From Lentilactobacillus kefiri (lineage in GTDB: Bacteria; Bacillota; Bacilli; Lactobacillales; Lactobacillaceae), in the NCBI RefSeq assembly GCF_007989105.1, contig NZ_BJVK01000003.1, positions 1 to 64,000 on the forward strand: a stretch of DNA of 64,000 bases, written 5' to 3'. The position numbers and the translations under genes are program-made. Position 1 is the stretch's first letter, and each line of letters begins with the position of its first letter. The notes under the pieces were generated by a model that saw only the letters and a list, made by a program, of their open reading frames with translations, ran no database searches and was not told the origin of the DNA. This document shows, one piece after another, positions 44,101 through 54,495 of this stretch.

Positions 44101-44236
44101 TGGCAGGCCTCCTTTTTTATTTTATCATTAAATATTAATGATACTTTAACGCAATTCACTTTATTTTACAAAGGGTTATTCTAAAACCATTATCTTTGTA
44201 ATATAATTATTGCATTGTGGATTGGAGGTGAATTTT

Positions 44237-45151
44237 GTGAAAAACATGAAGCTTAGAGGGATTATGCTGGCAATTCTTGGACCTTTATTATGGGGGATCT
44301 CAGGAACGGTTGCTCAATTTTTATTTAAAGATATTCATGTCAGCTCACACTGGCTAGTTTCAGTGAGAATGCTGATATCCGGAATATTATTAGTCATTTA
44401 TGGCATGCTAGGCAACCGAAGTGCCGAAATGGCAGTATGGCATCATAAAAAAGATTCGATGAGTCTCATCTTCTTTAGCTTCGTTGGAATGGCGGCGTCA
44501 CAATATACATATTTCATGGCAATTGAGGCGGGAAATGTCGCAACGGCAACCATCTTACAATTCCTATCACCTGCAATTATTATTATTTACCTGGCGCTGT
44601 GGACCCGCCGTTTTCCCCGCAGAATCGATGTATTATCCGTCATCATGGCATTGTTGGGGACAATCCTATTGGTTACCCACGGCCGGTTAACGACACTGAC
44701 AATGCCTCTGGGAGGCTTTCTATGGGGTCTCGGAGCAGCAGTTAGTTCGACGTTGTACACATTATTGCCACGATACCTCCTTAAAAAGTATGGGTCGATC
44801 CCAATTGTTGGCTGGTCAATGCTGATAGGTGGTGTTTCATTCAGTATTTACTATAAAATTTGGGACGATATGCCGGCTTTCAGTTGGACAACATATGGCA
44901 GTATCGGCTTTGTGGTGATTTTTGGGAAAATGTTGGCTTATCTCTTTTATCTTCAAAGTTTGCGCTTCATAACGCCAACAACAGCGAGTGTGCTTGGCTC
45001 ATTTGAACCTTTATCGGCAACTTTCCTATCGATTGTCTTCTTGGGCGTCAGCTTTGGACTGCCTGAAACATTCGGTGCGGTACTTATTCTAGGAACGGTT
45101 GGTGTGCAAGCGTGGGCTGCTTATACAACAAATCCTAATACGAGTGTATAG
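44237..45151 (+). CDS. EamA/DMT-family transporter
   Basis: The 304-residue protein has ten hydrophobic segments in two EamA repeats (GPLLWGISGTVAQFLF and the second near GGFLWGLGAAVSSTLY). Such proteins export amino acids and metabolites. I start at GTG 44237, 6 nt after GGAGGTG, a better start than the TTG at 44210. Next to the ligases it might export gamma-glutamyl peptides or cysteine derivatives, but this is only context. Confidence 0.85.
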   Translation: MKNMKLRGIMLAILGPLLWGISGTVAQFLFKDIHVSSHWLVSVRMLISGILLVIYGMLGNRSAEMAVWHHKKDSMSLIFFSFVGMAASQYTYFMAIEAGNVATATILQFLSPAIIIIYLALWTRRFPRRIDVLSVIMALLGTILLVTHGRLTTLTMPLGGFLWGLGAAVSSTLYTLLPRYLLKKYGSIPIVGWSMLIGGVSFSIYYKIWDDMPAFSWTTYGSIGFVVIFGKMLAYLFYLQSLRFITPTTASVLGSFEPLSATFLSIVFLGVSFGLPETFGAVLILGTVGVQAWAAYTTNPNTSV

Positions 45152-45154
45152 AAA

Positions 45155-45190
45155 AAAAGCTACCAAGATTTTATTATCTTGATAGCTTTT
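45155..45190. terminator. Bidirectional terminator EamA / MFS
   Basis: AAAGCTAcCAAGAT and ATCTTGaTAGCTTTTT form the stem between convergent genes. Confidence 0.82.
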
Positions 45191-45194
45191 TGAA

Positions 45195-46403
45195 TTATTT
45201 TTCAAATACATATTCTTCTCGATCAACCAGCAAACCAACGAAGGTCATAACAAAAGTGACCAATAACAAGAAAATCAAAACTGCAAACCAGTTTGTAGTC
45301 AGTCCATGCATCCAGCCACAAATCATTGGTCCGGTTGCAGCTAGGAGATACCCAAATGACTGGCCCATACCGGAAACCGAAGCCGTTTCATTTGGTGTTC
45401 TTGTCTTCAATGAGAAAAGTGTCATTGCCTCACTAAAAGCGATATTTGTGGATAGTCCCAATAATATACATGCAATAACCGCAAACCAGAAACTCTGACC
45501 TGCCAGCATTAACGATCCCAGTCCCACAATGAATAGGCCTGAAATTGTCCAAATCATAATCGATTGTTTTGCAACTGAACTAATAATTCTCGGAACGACA
45601 AATGAAATTGGTAAGGCAACCAGCTGAAGCAGCCCTAATAAGTAACCTGCAGTATTTTGGTTAATTCCTGATGCCATCAAAATTGGTGGCAACCAGGTCA
45701 AAATCGAATAAAATAATAACGACTGGAGTCCCATAAAACCACCTAATGCCCAAGCTAATGGCCGTTTCCATACACTGCCTTGCACCTCAGGATTTAAGGA
45801 ATTGCGTTTTGCTTTCTTCACGGTTGTCTTTTTACCAGAGCTCCGCAACACTAAGGCAACGACAATCGTAATAACTGGAATAACAGAAACAAACTGAATC
45901 ATTGTCTGCCATGTAATCAAATGACTGATAACCGCACTGAACCCAGCAGAAACTGAACTGGAAAGTGAAAGTGCAAAGACATACATCCCTGTGTATGTTC
46001 CAATCTTCATTGGAAATAAATACGATACCAAGGTCGGAGCGAGAACATTTAACATGGCAATTCCACCACCGATTAAAATCGTTCCGCAAATGAGACTGGT
46101 GAACGAATACACTCGAATAAAGTTTCCAACGGTCAGCAGCAACAAATCGACGATCGTAACCGGCAGAATACCGAAACGTTTGATAAAGTACGTAACGGTT
46201 GGTGACAAGATTCCAAAACAAATCAATGGAATTGTCGTCAAACTACCGAGAAACCATTCCGGCATACTAAAGGTATTTTGAATGTTGGTTAAAATTGGCG
46301 GTACAATCGTAATCGCCGTCCGCATGTTGGCACCTACCAGAAAAATCAGGAGGGCACCTAAAAATACTTTTTGACGATTTGTTACGGGGGTCTCTTCTCT
46401 CAT
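45195..46403 (-). CDS. MFS transporter, CynX/NimT family
   Basis: The 402-residue, 12-helix protein has the CynX-type N-terminus LVGANMRTAITIVPPILTNIQ, and SGMGQSFGYLLAATGPMICGWMHG in the C-terminal half. Relatives carry cyanate, nitroimidazoles or other small anions. The substrate is unknown. GAGGAGAG precedes the ATG. It follows the GNAT gene by 24 nt and is probably in its operon. Confidence 0.87.
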   Translation of the reverse strand: MREETPVTNRQKVFLGALLIFLVGANMRTAITIVPPILTNIQNTFSMPEWFLGSLTTIPLICFGILSPTVTYFIKRFGILPVTIVDLLLLTVGNFIRVYSFTSLICGTILIGGGIAMLNVLAPTLVSYLFPMKIGTYTGMYVFALSLSSSVSAGFSAVISHLITWQTMIQFVSVIPVITIVVALVLRSSGKKTTVKKAKRNSLNPEVQGSVWKRPLAWALGGFMGLQSLLFYSILTWLPPILMASGINQNTAGYLLGLLQLVALPISFVVPRIISSVAKQSIMIWTISGLFIVGLGSLMLAGQSFWFAVIACILLGLSTNIAFSEAMTLFSLKTRTPNETASVSGMGQSFGYLLAATGPMICGWMHGLTTNWFAVLIFLLLVTFVMTFVGLLVDREEYVFEK

Positions 46404-46427
46404 TATTAAACTCTCTCCTCAATTAAA

Positions 46428-46868
46428 TTATAGCTGTTTAGCTAATATCCTCATCTTTCTTCCCATCTGATCCACTGAAGTATCAATTTGTTGATACCCA
46501 ACTTTTTCATAGAGACCAACATGCTTTGTCACAATGTATGCTTTATGAAAACCAGTTTGCTTAATTTGTGATTCCGCCAACTTAACTAATGTTTGACTGA
46601 GTCCTTTTCCACGGTATTGCTCACTCACAAAGACGAATGCGATAAATGGTGAATATCCGGTATTCTTAACAATATCTTCTTGAACAACCGCACAAAAGCC
46701 GACTAAATGATCGTGATCCATTAAAACAATGACCCGCTCCCAGTCAGACAAGCGACCACCCAGCATTTCGTTTGCCAAGTATTTGCCCGCAGGCCAGGAA
46801 ACATCACCAATTAGTTTGGCAAAATGGCTCCACATGTCATCTGAATCATCTAAAATATAGGTTTCCAT
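46428..46868 (-). CDS. GNAT-family N-acetyltransferase
   Basis: The 146-residue protein has the acetyl-CoA loop VSEQYRGKGLSQTLVKLAE (about residues 81-99, Q/RxxGxG/A type) and the KAYIVTKHVGLYEKVGYQ C-terminal segment. It moves an acetyl group to an amine; the acceptor is unknown. GAGGTC precedes the ATG. Confidence 0.85.
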   Translation of the reverse strand: METYILDDSDDMWSHFAKLIGDVSWPAGKYLANEMLGGRLSDWERVIVLMDHDHLVGFCAVVQEDIVKNTGYSPFIAFVFVSEQYRGKGLSQTLVKLAESQIKQTGFHKAYIVTKHVGLYEKVGYQQIDTSVDQMGRKMRILAKQL

Positions 46869-46992
46869 GGTGACCTCCTCTTACAATTTCGTGAAATCGT
46901 AATTCAATTATAGACCACTAACCAAATTTTCAAAAATTGTTTTCAGAAAAACTGTTAAAATAATACTATATTACGCGTAAAGGAGTAACGTT

Positions 46993-47571
46993 ATGAAAAG
47001 AATTGCGGTCTATTGCGGCGCTTCAACTGGAAATAAAGACATATACATAGATGCGACCAAATAGCTTGCTTCATGGCTGGTTCAACACCATATCGAACTT
47101 ATCTATGGCGGTGGCGGAGTTGGCCTAATGGGAATTCTTTCCGATCAGGTTCTCTCTGAAGGTGGCCAGGTTCATGGTGTTACCACCAAACAATTAGTTG
47201 CGCGGGGAGCAGAGTCACCACGATTAAAGGGCTTGGCAGATTTAACCATTACCGACAATATGTCCGCCCGAAAAGCAGAGATGATGAATATCTCTAACGG
47301 ATGCATTGCCCTTCCCGGTGGGATCGGAACGCTTGAAGAAATTACTCAGGCATTTTCCTGGGCACGTTTGGGAGACAACCCCAATCCTTGCGTCTTTTAC
47401 AACGTCAACGGTTATTATGATCCCTTGGCACAAATGTTCGACAAGATGACAAGCGAAGGATTCTTATCTGCAGAGGACCGCAAAAAAGTCCTCTTCTCAG
47501 ATTCACTGGATGAGATATACAGCTTCATGACCACTTACGTTCCACCGAAGATTCGCCAATATAAAAAGTAA
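46993..47571 (+). pseudogene. LOG-family phosphoribohydrolase, in-frame stop
   Basis: The gene starts MKRIAVYCGASTGN after AAAGGAG and runs 192 codons, but codon 24 is TAG (47062-47064, ATK-stop-LASWL, perhaps from CAG). The rest is intact: IYGGGGVGLMG and the family motif PGGIGTLEE. LOG proteins cleave nucleoside-5'-monophosphates to base and ribose-5-phosphate. A restart at the internal ATG 47128 would lose the first part of the Rossmann fold and has no ribosome site. The gene is likely inactive in this strain. Confidence 0.85.
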
Positions 47572-47573
47572 AA

Positions 47574-47604
47574 AAAACGGCTGCGATTAACTCGCAGCCG
47601 TTTT
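47574..47604. terminator. Terminator after the LOG gene
   Basis: AAACGGCTGCGA and TCGCAGCCGTTT form the stem, shared with the convergent LacI gene. Confidence 0.85.
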
Positions 47605-47614
47605 ATGTTATGAC

Positions 47615-48775
<1,161 letters not shown>

Positions 48776-48793
48776 TTACAAGCTTTAAATATT

Positions 48794-49984
48794 TTATGAT
48801 TCAGTAACCGTTCGCCGAGAATTATTTGCGAATAGCTTAATCAATTCAATAACTCCCAGAACTGATGCAATAATACCGGCAATCATGAACAAGCTTCGAT
48901 CGGTTCCACCGACATTGATAAACTTGCTGACGTATGGGCAAAGGAAGTTTGCGCCATTTGTGCTCAGCATCAAAATGGTCGTTGCATCATTACCATATTT
49001 CTTAGGAACAAAGGACAGCCCTTTTGAAAAGATAAATGGAATAAACAAACCAAAGCTGAAGCCCACTGAGAATGCACCGATGAAGCACGCCGTTGCAGAA
49101 CCGGAAGTACTAATCATAAACACGCCAATTGCTTCGATGACAATTGCCATGACCAAAGTTGCTTCCTTAACGATTGATTCAACATAACCATAAATCAAAC
49201 CACCGATAATTGTTCCAACTGACATGACCACAACAGCACTGGATCCAACAGAAAGTGGTCCAAAGTTATTATTTAAAATAAAGGTTGGGATCTTAACGTT
49301 AACTGTCATATAAAAGACCATCAGGATAAACATGACAATCCAATAATAGCCAAACTGAACTTTAGAAGTTAACGGTACCTTTACATCTTCATTTTCATTA
49401 GTATTTTTCTCGACGCTTTCAGCATCGTAACGAACTTCTGGAACAAACAGCAAATATAGGACAAATAGAACAATACTTACTAAATAAATGCTAAATGCCA
49501 TCCGCCAATTGCTGTACATCAAGATCAGGCCAACGCCCAACGCACCACCTGCGGCACCAAGTCCTTGAAATGTGTTCTGAAAGCCCAATAATTTTTCACG
49601 TTGCTGACCGCTATACAAACGATCAATCAAACTAATACACAATGTATTGAAGGTACCAATTCCAGCCCCCATAATTGCTCGAGCAATCAGTAATACCGAA
49701 ACACTTGGCGCAGTCATTGACAGAACTGCACCAACAGCGGTTAATGCCGTTCCTGTAAGAACCATTTTCTTGGTTCCAATTCTTTTAACGATGAAACTGG
49801 CAATCACGATCATAAGTGCCATCGTAAACGATGGAATCGTAACGGTTAGCTCTGCGGTTTCTGATGAAACTGATGAAAATTGTTTCATTAATCCAGGAAT
49901 TGTTGCAGCAGTTGCACCAGTGGACATTGGTAATAATGACAGCATTAAGATTGAAAAAGCCATCATTCCTGATTTTTTATTCAT
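48794..49984 (-). CDS. MFS transporter
   Basis: The 396-residue, 12-helix protein starts MNKKSGMMAFSILML at 49984, 8 nt after GGGGAGGG. It has the MFS loop VKRIGTKKMVLTGT and MGAGIGTFNTLCISLID. The substrate is unknown; the downstream LacI regulator hints at a sugar or a related carbon source (inference). Confidence 0.85.
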   Translation of the reverse strand: MNKKSGMMAFSILMLSLLPMSTGATAATIPGLMKQFSSVSSETAELTVTIPSFTMALMIVIASFIVKRIGTKKMVLTGTALTAVGAVLSMTAPSVSVLLIARAIMGAGIGTFNTLCISLIDRLYSGQQREKLLGFQNTFQGLGAAGGALGVGLILMYSNWRMAFSIYLVSIVLFVLYLLFVPEVRYDAESVEKNTNENEDVKVPLTSKVQFGYYWIVMFILMVFYMTVNVKIPTFILNNNFGPLSVGSSAVVVMSVGTIIGGLIYGYVESIVKEATLVMAIVIEAIGVFMISTSGSATACFIGAFSVGFSFGLFIPFIFSKGLSFVPKKYGNDATTILMLSTNGANFLCPYVSKFINVGGTDRSLFMIAGIIASVLGVIELIKLFANNSRRTVTES

Positions 49985-50008
49985 AACTATACCCTCCCCA
50001 TTCAACAC

Positions 50009-50635
50009 ATAAAGTAGCGATATTCTACACTTCTTCCGCTTTCCCGACCATTATATTCCATAATAAAAAGACCGTATATAGATTTATAGTATCTTTTCAT
50101 GATGTAAGCGTTAAGAATGAAAATAAAATGTAAGCAAGTATGATTTAAGTCAAAATCCTTGTCAAGATAGTTTACAATGGGACGTATTTTTGACAACGAT
50201 TAATCCCTAATGCTTTTTTAAGTGTCAATTACGCTCGATAAATAAAAAAGTCGATCACCTAAAAAAATGGTCGACTTTTTGTGTTAAATAATGTTCCTTT
50301 TTACAAATGGGGTTCGTTAGTGATGTCATGTCAGAAATAACATCAGGACCTGTTTATACTATACATCAAATCAGCAAATGATAAAAGGCGTTTACTAATT
50401 TGTTAAACTCTTTTTATACACTCAGTCCAAGCGCTGTTGACCATTTTGAAGATGCCCTGGCTAACCAAATAACATTACAACCATTACAATTGCCGCCGTA
50501 TTATTACTGGCAATTTACTGGTCTTTTTCACTTGATCGACGAAGCCGCAACAATAAGTAAACATGCTTTCGAAACCTACCCATTCATGTTAGTATCAACT
50601 TGACGTATATATACATAGATGGGAGTTGAAACATT
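50009..50635. other. Intergenic region, 627 nt
   Basis: This gap holds the MFS upstream region (a cre-like TGTAAGCGTTAAGA at 50103-50116 lacks the conserved C near its end), a T-flanked hairpin (50243-50280), an inverted repeat TGATGT-N13-ACATCA near 50320-50345 and a -10-like TATACT at 50355. A 67-codon frame at 50400-50603 has no good start. I see no convincing gene. Confidence 0.5.
50243..50280. terminator. Orphan terminator hairpin
   Basis: AAAAAGTCGAtCACC and GGTCGACTTTTT flank an A-rich loop. No gene ends directly before it on either strand. Confidence 0.6.
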
Positions 50636-51781
50636 ATGAAGAAAATTATTAAAAATGGCGCCGCAGTCCTTGGACTCTTTGCCGGCGGAATTCTTCTGGG
50701 CACATCAACGACAGCTGCTCATGCTGCGCTGACACCATCAAGTACGCAGCCATCTGCCAATATGGTCGATGTATCAAGCTGGCAGTCCAATTTAACCGCA
50801 GCAAACTATCAAACATTAGCTCAAAATGGCGTTAAAGCCGTTACAATCAAAGCGTCAGAAGGCACCGGGTATACCAACCCATACCTGCTTCAGCAAGTCC
50901 AATATGCCCAACAGGCTGGCCTCAGTGTTAACTTCTACCACTTTGTTCATTTCACCACTGTTGCCCAAGCTCAGGCCGAGGCCCAACAGTTTATCAATTC
51001 TGTAAAATCAGTTACCAGTTCAACTAACGTTGTCATGGTCGCCGATTTTGAATCTTCAGAATTAGCTGGCGTTTCAAAAGCCCAGAATGATGCTAATCTG
51101 GCAGCGTTTGATTCAACGCTGAATCAAGCCGGCTATAATAAGACAGATTTGTATACCATGGCCAGCTGGTTAGGTGTTCATATTGACACCAATACCACTA
51201 ACCAAGGATGGATTGCCGATTATCCAGCTAACCCTACCGGCAACAAATACCCTAACGCCAACGCATGGCAGTGGGCATCCGATTATCGGTTCCCATCCAT
51301 TACTCAAAACTTGGATGTCAGCCAAATGAATAATAACTACTATTTGAATTCTGGAACGATTGATACCTCTGATAATGGTGCCAACGGAAGTTCATCGAGC
51401 AGCAGTTCGAGTGCAAGTTCCGCTTCATCAGCAAGCTCGTCATCAACACCATCCAGCAATTCCAAGAAGAAAGGTTCAATTGTCATAGTGCCAGGTCCAT
51501 CTGCCGGAAAACAATATTCGGCTACTCGATCAGCTTCAGTTAAGTTGATTTGGAGAACTTCGATGGGTCGTCACTATTACACAACAACCAAAGGTGCACG
51601 TTACTCAAAGCATTTAGGAACCCGTTATGGTTATAACGCCGACTTACCTAACGTTACCTGGGTAACTGATGCACACGAAAAATTATATAAGAAGAATACC
51701 GGTAAATATGCTATTTACTATCACGTTAAGAGCACGGTCGGCAATCACGGCGGCTGGATCTGGCGTGGGTATTTGAAATAG
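50636..51781 (+). CDS. Secreted GH25 lysozyme (muramidase)
   Basis: The 381-residue protein has a signal peptide cleaved near AAHAA (about residue 31). A GH25 domain follows: VDVSSWQSN (first catalytic Asp), TIKASEGTGYTNP, FYHFVHF, VVMVADFESSEL and AWQWASDYRF. Then come a Ser/Ala linker (about 250-275) and a C-terminal basic, Tyr/Trp-rich domain (about 300-381) likely to bind the wall. It cleaves the MurNAc-GlcNAc bond and probably takes part in wall turnover. GGGAG precedes the ATG. Confidence 0.93.
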   Translation: MKKIIKNGAAVLGLFAGGILLGTSTTAAHAALTPSSTQPSANMVDVSSWQSNLTAANYQTLAQNGVKAVTIKASEGTGYTNPYLLQQVQYAQQAGLSVNFYHFVHFTTVAQAQAEAQQFINSVKSVTSSTNVVMVADFESSELAGVSKAQNDANLAAFDSTLNQAGYNKTDLYTMASWLGVHIDTNTTNQGWIADYPANPTGNKYPNANAWQWASDYRFPSITQNLDVSQMNNNYYLNSGTIDTSDNGANGSSSSSSSSASSASSASSSSTPSSNSKKKGSIVIVPGPSAGKQYSATRSASVKLIWRTSMGRHYYTTTKGARYSKHLGTRYGYNADLPNVTWVTDAHEKLYKKNTGKYAIYYHVKSTVGNHGGWIWRGYLK

Positions 51782-51856
51782 TTAGAGTGCGAAACAAGCT
51801 GGCTTGTATAGCACGTTTCAGCAAATTAACATCAAACACCAACAGTCCCGAAACAC

Positions 51857-51898
51857 AAAAAAGTTCGAAACGATCAATAACCGTCTCGAACTTTTTTC
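51857..51898. terminator. Bidirectional terminator lysozyme / zinc lipoprotein
   Basis: AAAAAAGTTCGAaACG and CGTcTCGAACTTTTTT form the stem. Confidence 0.85.
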
Positions 51899-51907
51899 TT
51901 TACTCAA

Positions 51908-52813
51908 TTATTTAAGGATATTAATTAATTCACTATATTGTGAATCCATCCAGCTGACGTAATCTTTGTTGGCTGGTAACGTTTCGGTAACAGGCAATAC
52001 TGGAACTTTATTCTTCTTAGCTAAGGCAACCAAATTATTAACTGTCTTGCTATCAACTTGCTTTTTAAATACGAAGAAGGCAATCTTGTGATTCTTGATG
52101 CCATTTTGCATTGTTCGAATCGTTTGAGGTGATGGATCGACACCCTTTTCAGTATCGTTTTCAAATTGTGGGTTACCAACTTTAAATCCAATTGCTTGAA
52201 GTGCATAGTCAAAGACTGGTTCACTGACATAAACTTCTTTGTTCTGCTTAGTTGCAGCAATCTTCTTAAGTTGAGCAATCTTGGCGTTAACCGGCTTCAA
52301 TGAAGCAATGTACTTCTTAGCGTTCTTCTTGAAGTAAGCCTTGTTCTTTGGTTGAATCTTACCTAACTTGGCAGCAATTGTGTTTGCTAACTTAGGCATG
52401 GTTGCTGGATTATACCAAAGATGCGGATTATCACCATTTTGTTTGCCCATCAAATCTTCACCGACTCTGATGTAATCGACTTTGTTGGAATCCTTTACTA
52501 ATTTGCTCATCCAGCCATCGTAGCCGATTCCATTGGCAATCACGATTTTTGAACCAACGGTTTCTTTTGCAACCTTGGTTGATGGTTGATAATCATGTGG
52601 ATCAACGTTGGGGTTGGTAATAATTGATGTAACATCACCCTTATTGCCGGCAACTTTCTTGGCAACCTCACCATAAAAGTCAGTCGTTGCGGTAATCTTA
52701 ATCTTTCCATTGCTGGATGATGATTTGCTTGAACATCCAGCCAGGCCAATTCCAAGTGCAACAACCAGAACGGCTAGCAGCACTGCCTTTAAACCTGAAA
52801 ACTTATGTAACAT
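51908..52813 (-). CDS. Zinc/manganese-binding ABC lipoprotein (ZnuA family)
   Basis: The 301-residue lipoprotein has the lipobox GLAGC (Cys at about residue 26) and family A-I metal-binding residues: His in NVDPHDYQPS, His in NPHLWYNP, Glu in SEPVFDYA and Asp near the C-terminus. There is no long His-rich loop. It should capture Zn2+ (or Mn2+). Permease and ATPase genes are absent here, so it must work with a remote znuBC. The Zur-like box upstream favours zinc. Confidence 0.9.
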   Translation of the reverse strand: MLHKFSGLKAVLLAVLVVALGIGLAGCSSKSSSSNGKIKITATTDFYGEVAKKVAGNKGDVTSIITNPNVDPHDYQPSTKVAKETVGSKIVIANGIGYDGWMSKLVKDSNKVDYIRVGEDLMGKQNGDNPHLWYNPATMPKLANTIAAKLGKIQPKNKAYFKKNAKKYIASLKPVNAKIAQLKKIAATKQNKEVYVSEPVFDYALQAIGFKVGNPQFENDTEKGVDPSPQTIRTMQNGIKNHKIAFFVFKKQVDSKTVNNLVALAKKNKVPVLPVTETLPANKDYVSWMDSQYSELINILK

Positions 52814-52831
52814 GAAATATCCTCTCCTCTT

Positions 52832-52854
52832 TAAATCGTAATCGTTACTCTTTG
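52832..52854 (-). promoter_or_regulatory. Zur-like box upstream of the zinc lipoprotein gene
   Basis: TAAATCGTAATCGTTACTCT matches the first 11 bases of the Bacillus subtilis Zur box (TAAATCGTAAT) exactly, and the second half partly. It lies about 20-40 nt before the start codon. Confidence 0.5.
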
Positions 52855-52916
52855 ATAATAATCTAAAAGGTTATGGTTGTAAAGCAGTTATTCACTTTTT
52901 TACTTAATTAATCACA

Positions 52917-53588
52917 TTACAAATTGCCATAATTCGTCAAAACCAGCTTGTAGAACTGCTTCATAGTATATGACTGGTGAAAATATTTTTTGCCGCGATT
53001 CTTATAATAACCAGCCGGATCGGTGTGGTCAGACCCGCCAAGATAATGGGCAACTGCTTTGTGAGACCAGACAGTCCCCTTGCCATCGTAACAAGCATCA
53101 TTTGGCTTTAAGTGATATTTCTTCAAAATATAAGCCGTGTAGTATGCAGCATTTTCCACTTCACTGGCAAAGCTCTTCTTGCTGTGCATTTCAACCTGTT
53201 CAAATTGGACAAACCGGGCATTTCCCGGATAGCCGACACCCCAGCAGAGATACTTGGTACTAGCGATATTAATGATGTGATCGTCATCAACAAATGTGTG
53301 GACAAACGCATTCCGGTAATTTTTCTTCATATAAGCAATTTCGTTAAAAATTGTTGAATTGGGATTACCCGTCTCGTGAACAACGACCCCTTCAGGCTTG
53401 TTCTTGCCATGACGATATTTATAGTGGGGAAAGCCGCCCCACACTTTACTCGATACTTTATTGTGCTTTATATTGTGACTCGCTATGTAGTTATTGAGCT
53501 TACTGGAACTCGCCTGAGTGTTGATGCTTCCGAGTGCCAATACTGTCACCATGATTGTAAAAACTGTTAAAAATACTTTCTTAAACAT
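52917..53588 (-). CDS. Secreted N-acetylmuramoyl-L-alanine amidase (amidase_2/PGRP)
   Basis: The 223-residue protein has a signal peptide (cleavage near TQASS, residue 27) and a zinc amidase domain. Visible are VVVHETGNP (first His ligand), FVHTFVDDDHI, CWGVGYPGN and the C-terminal SHKAVAHYLGGSDHTDP. It would cut the bond between MurNAc and the stem peptide. No separate wall-binding domain is present. Size fits a lone catalytic domain. It has no partner gene; the 206 nt upstream hold nothing I can assign. Confidence 0.9.
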   Translation of the reverse strand: MFKKVFLTVFTIMVTVLALGSINTQASSSKLNNYIASHNIKHNKVSSKVWGGFPHYKYRHGKNKPEGVVVHETGNPNSTIFNEIAYMKKNYRNAFVHTFVDDDHIINIASTKYLCWGVGYPGNARFVQFEQVEMHSKKSFASEVENAAYYTAYILKKYHLKPNDACYDGKGTVWSHKAVAHYLGGSDHTDPAGYYKNRGKKYFHQSYTMKQFYKLVLTNYGNL

Positions 53589-53794
53589 CTTATTTATCGC
53601 CGCTTTTTTTGTTATTTATATCTTTCGTGTCTACTTTCTATGTTAGTCTTTAGGGTATTTTTTTCAACATTTAGCCCCCCTTCTCCGAGCCATCATGGTC
53701 GAGATGCAATTAGTGGTATCAGCCTACCGATGGTTGTATGATGTAAGCGAATTCAGAAGACAGTATTGATTTATGAATAAGGAGGATTTCATCT

Positions 53795-54409
53795 ATGACA
53801 AGTTTTGACAAACGAGGGACAGATGACCGCTTATTATCACCTGACAATTCATTATTAACAATTATTGATTACCAACCGGTTCAAGTCGGATCAATTGGCT
53901 CAATGAGGCATTCAGATCTGCTTGAAAATGCCTCGTTGGTTGCAAAGACCGCTAAATTGTTCAATTTACCAATCATTCTATCAACTGTAAACGCCCATAA
54001 CCAACGTAACTCGGATACCGTCAAACCAATTAAAGACGTTGTTGGCGACATCCCTTCCTATGACCGTTCATCAATTAACGCCTGGGAAGATAAAGATTAC
54101 AATGAAGCAATCAAAGCCACTGGCCGAAAGAAGATTATCATCTTGGCCTTATGGACTGAAGCATGCCTAACCTTCCCAACTTTAGATGCACTCGCTGAAG
54201 GCTACGATGTCTATCCGGTTGTCGACGCAGTTGGTGGCACTTCCACCATTGCCCACGAAACGGCACTCCGACGTGTTGAACAAGCAGGTGCTCACCTGAT
54301 TACCATTCCACAATTATTGTGTGAGTTACAGCGTGACTGGAACAGAAAAGACACCGTCCCTGGATTCGTGAAGTTACTACAGGAGAATGGTGCATTTACT
54401 AATTTATAA
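53795..54409 (+). CDS. Isochorismatase-like cysteine hydrolase (YcaC type)
   Basis: The 204-residue protein has LTIIDYQPVQ (catalytic Asp), Lys/Arg in ATGRKKIIILALWTEACLTFP with the nucleophile Cys, and DAVGGTSTIAHETALRR. YcaC-type members hydrolyse uncertain amides. It has no link here to isochorismate or siderophore genes. AGGAGG precedes the ATG. It is monocistronic with a terminator at 54428. Confidence 0.87.
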   Translation: MTSFDKRGTDDRLLSPDNSLLTIIDYQPVQVGSIGSMRHSDLLENASLVAKTAKLFNLPIILSTVNAHNQRNSDTVKPIKDVVGDIPSYDRSSINAWEDKDYNEAIKATGRKKIIILALWTEACLTFPTLDALAEGYDVYPVVDAVGGTSTIAHETALRRVEQAGAHLITIPQLLCELQRDWNRKDTVPGFVKLLQENGAFTNL

Positions 54410-54427
54410 AATACTATTTACCAACGC

Positions 54428-54474
54428 AAAAAGATCATTGAGCTGTCAGAAATGGCATGCCCAATGATCTTTTT
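54428..54474. terminator. Terminator hydrolase / brnQ
   Basis: AAAAAGATCATTG (54428-54440) and CAATGATCTTTTT (54462-54474) pair perfectly between the convergent genes. Confidence 0.82.
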
Positions 54475-54495
54475 GGATTATTACGAACGATTTAA

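Noticed and set aside
50103-50116. cre site TGTAAGCGTTAAGA upstream of the MFS gene
   Set aside because: The conserved C near the 3' end is missing, so it is only cre-like.
50400-50603. 67-codon plus-strand frame (LNSFYTLSPSAVDHF)
   Set aside because: It starts with TTG, has no convincing ribosome site and no recognisable family. It may be a remnant.
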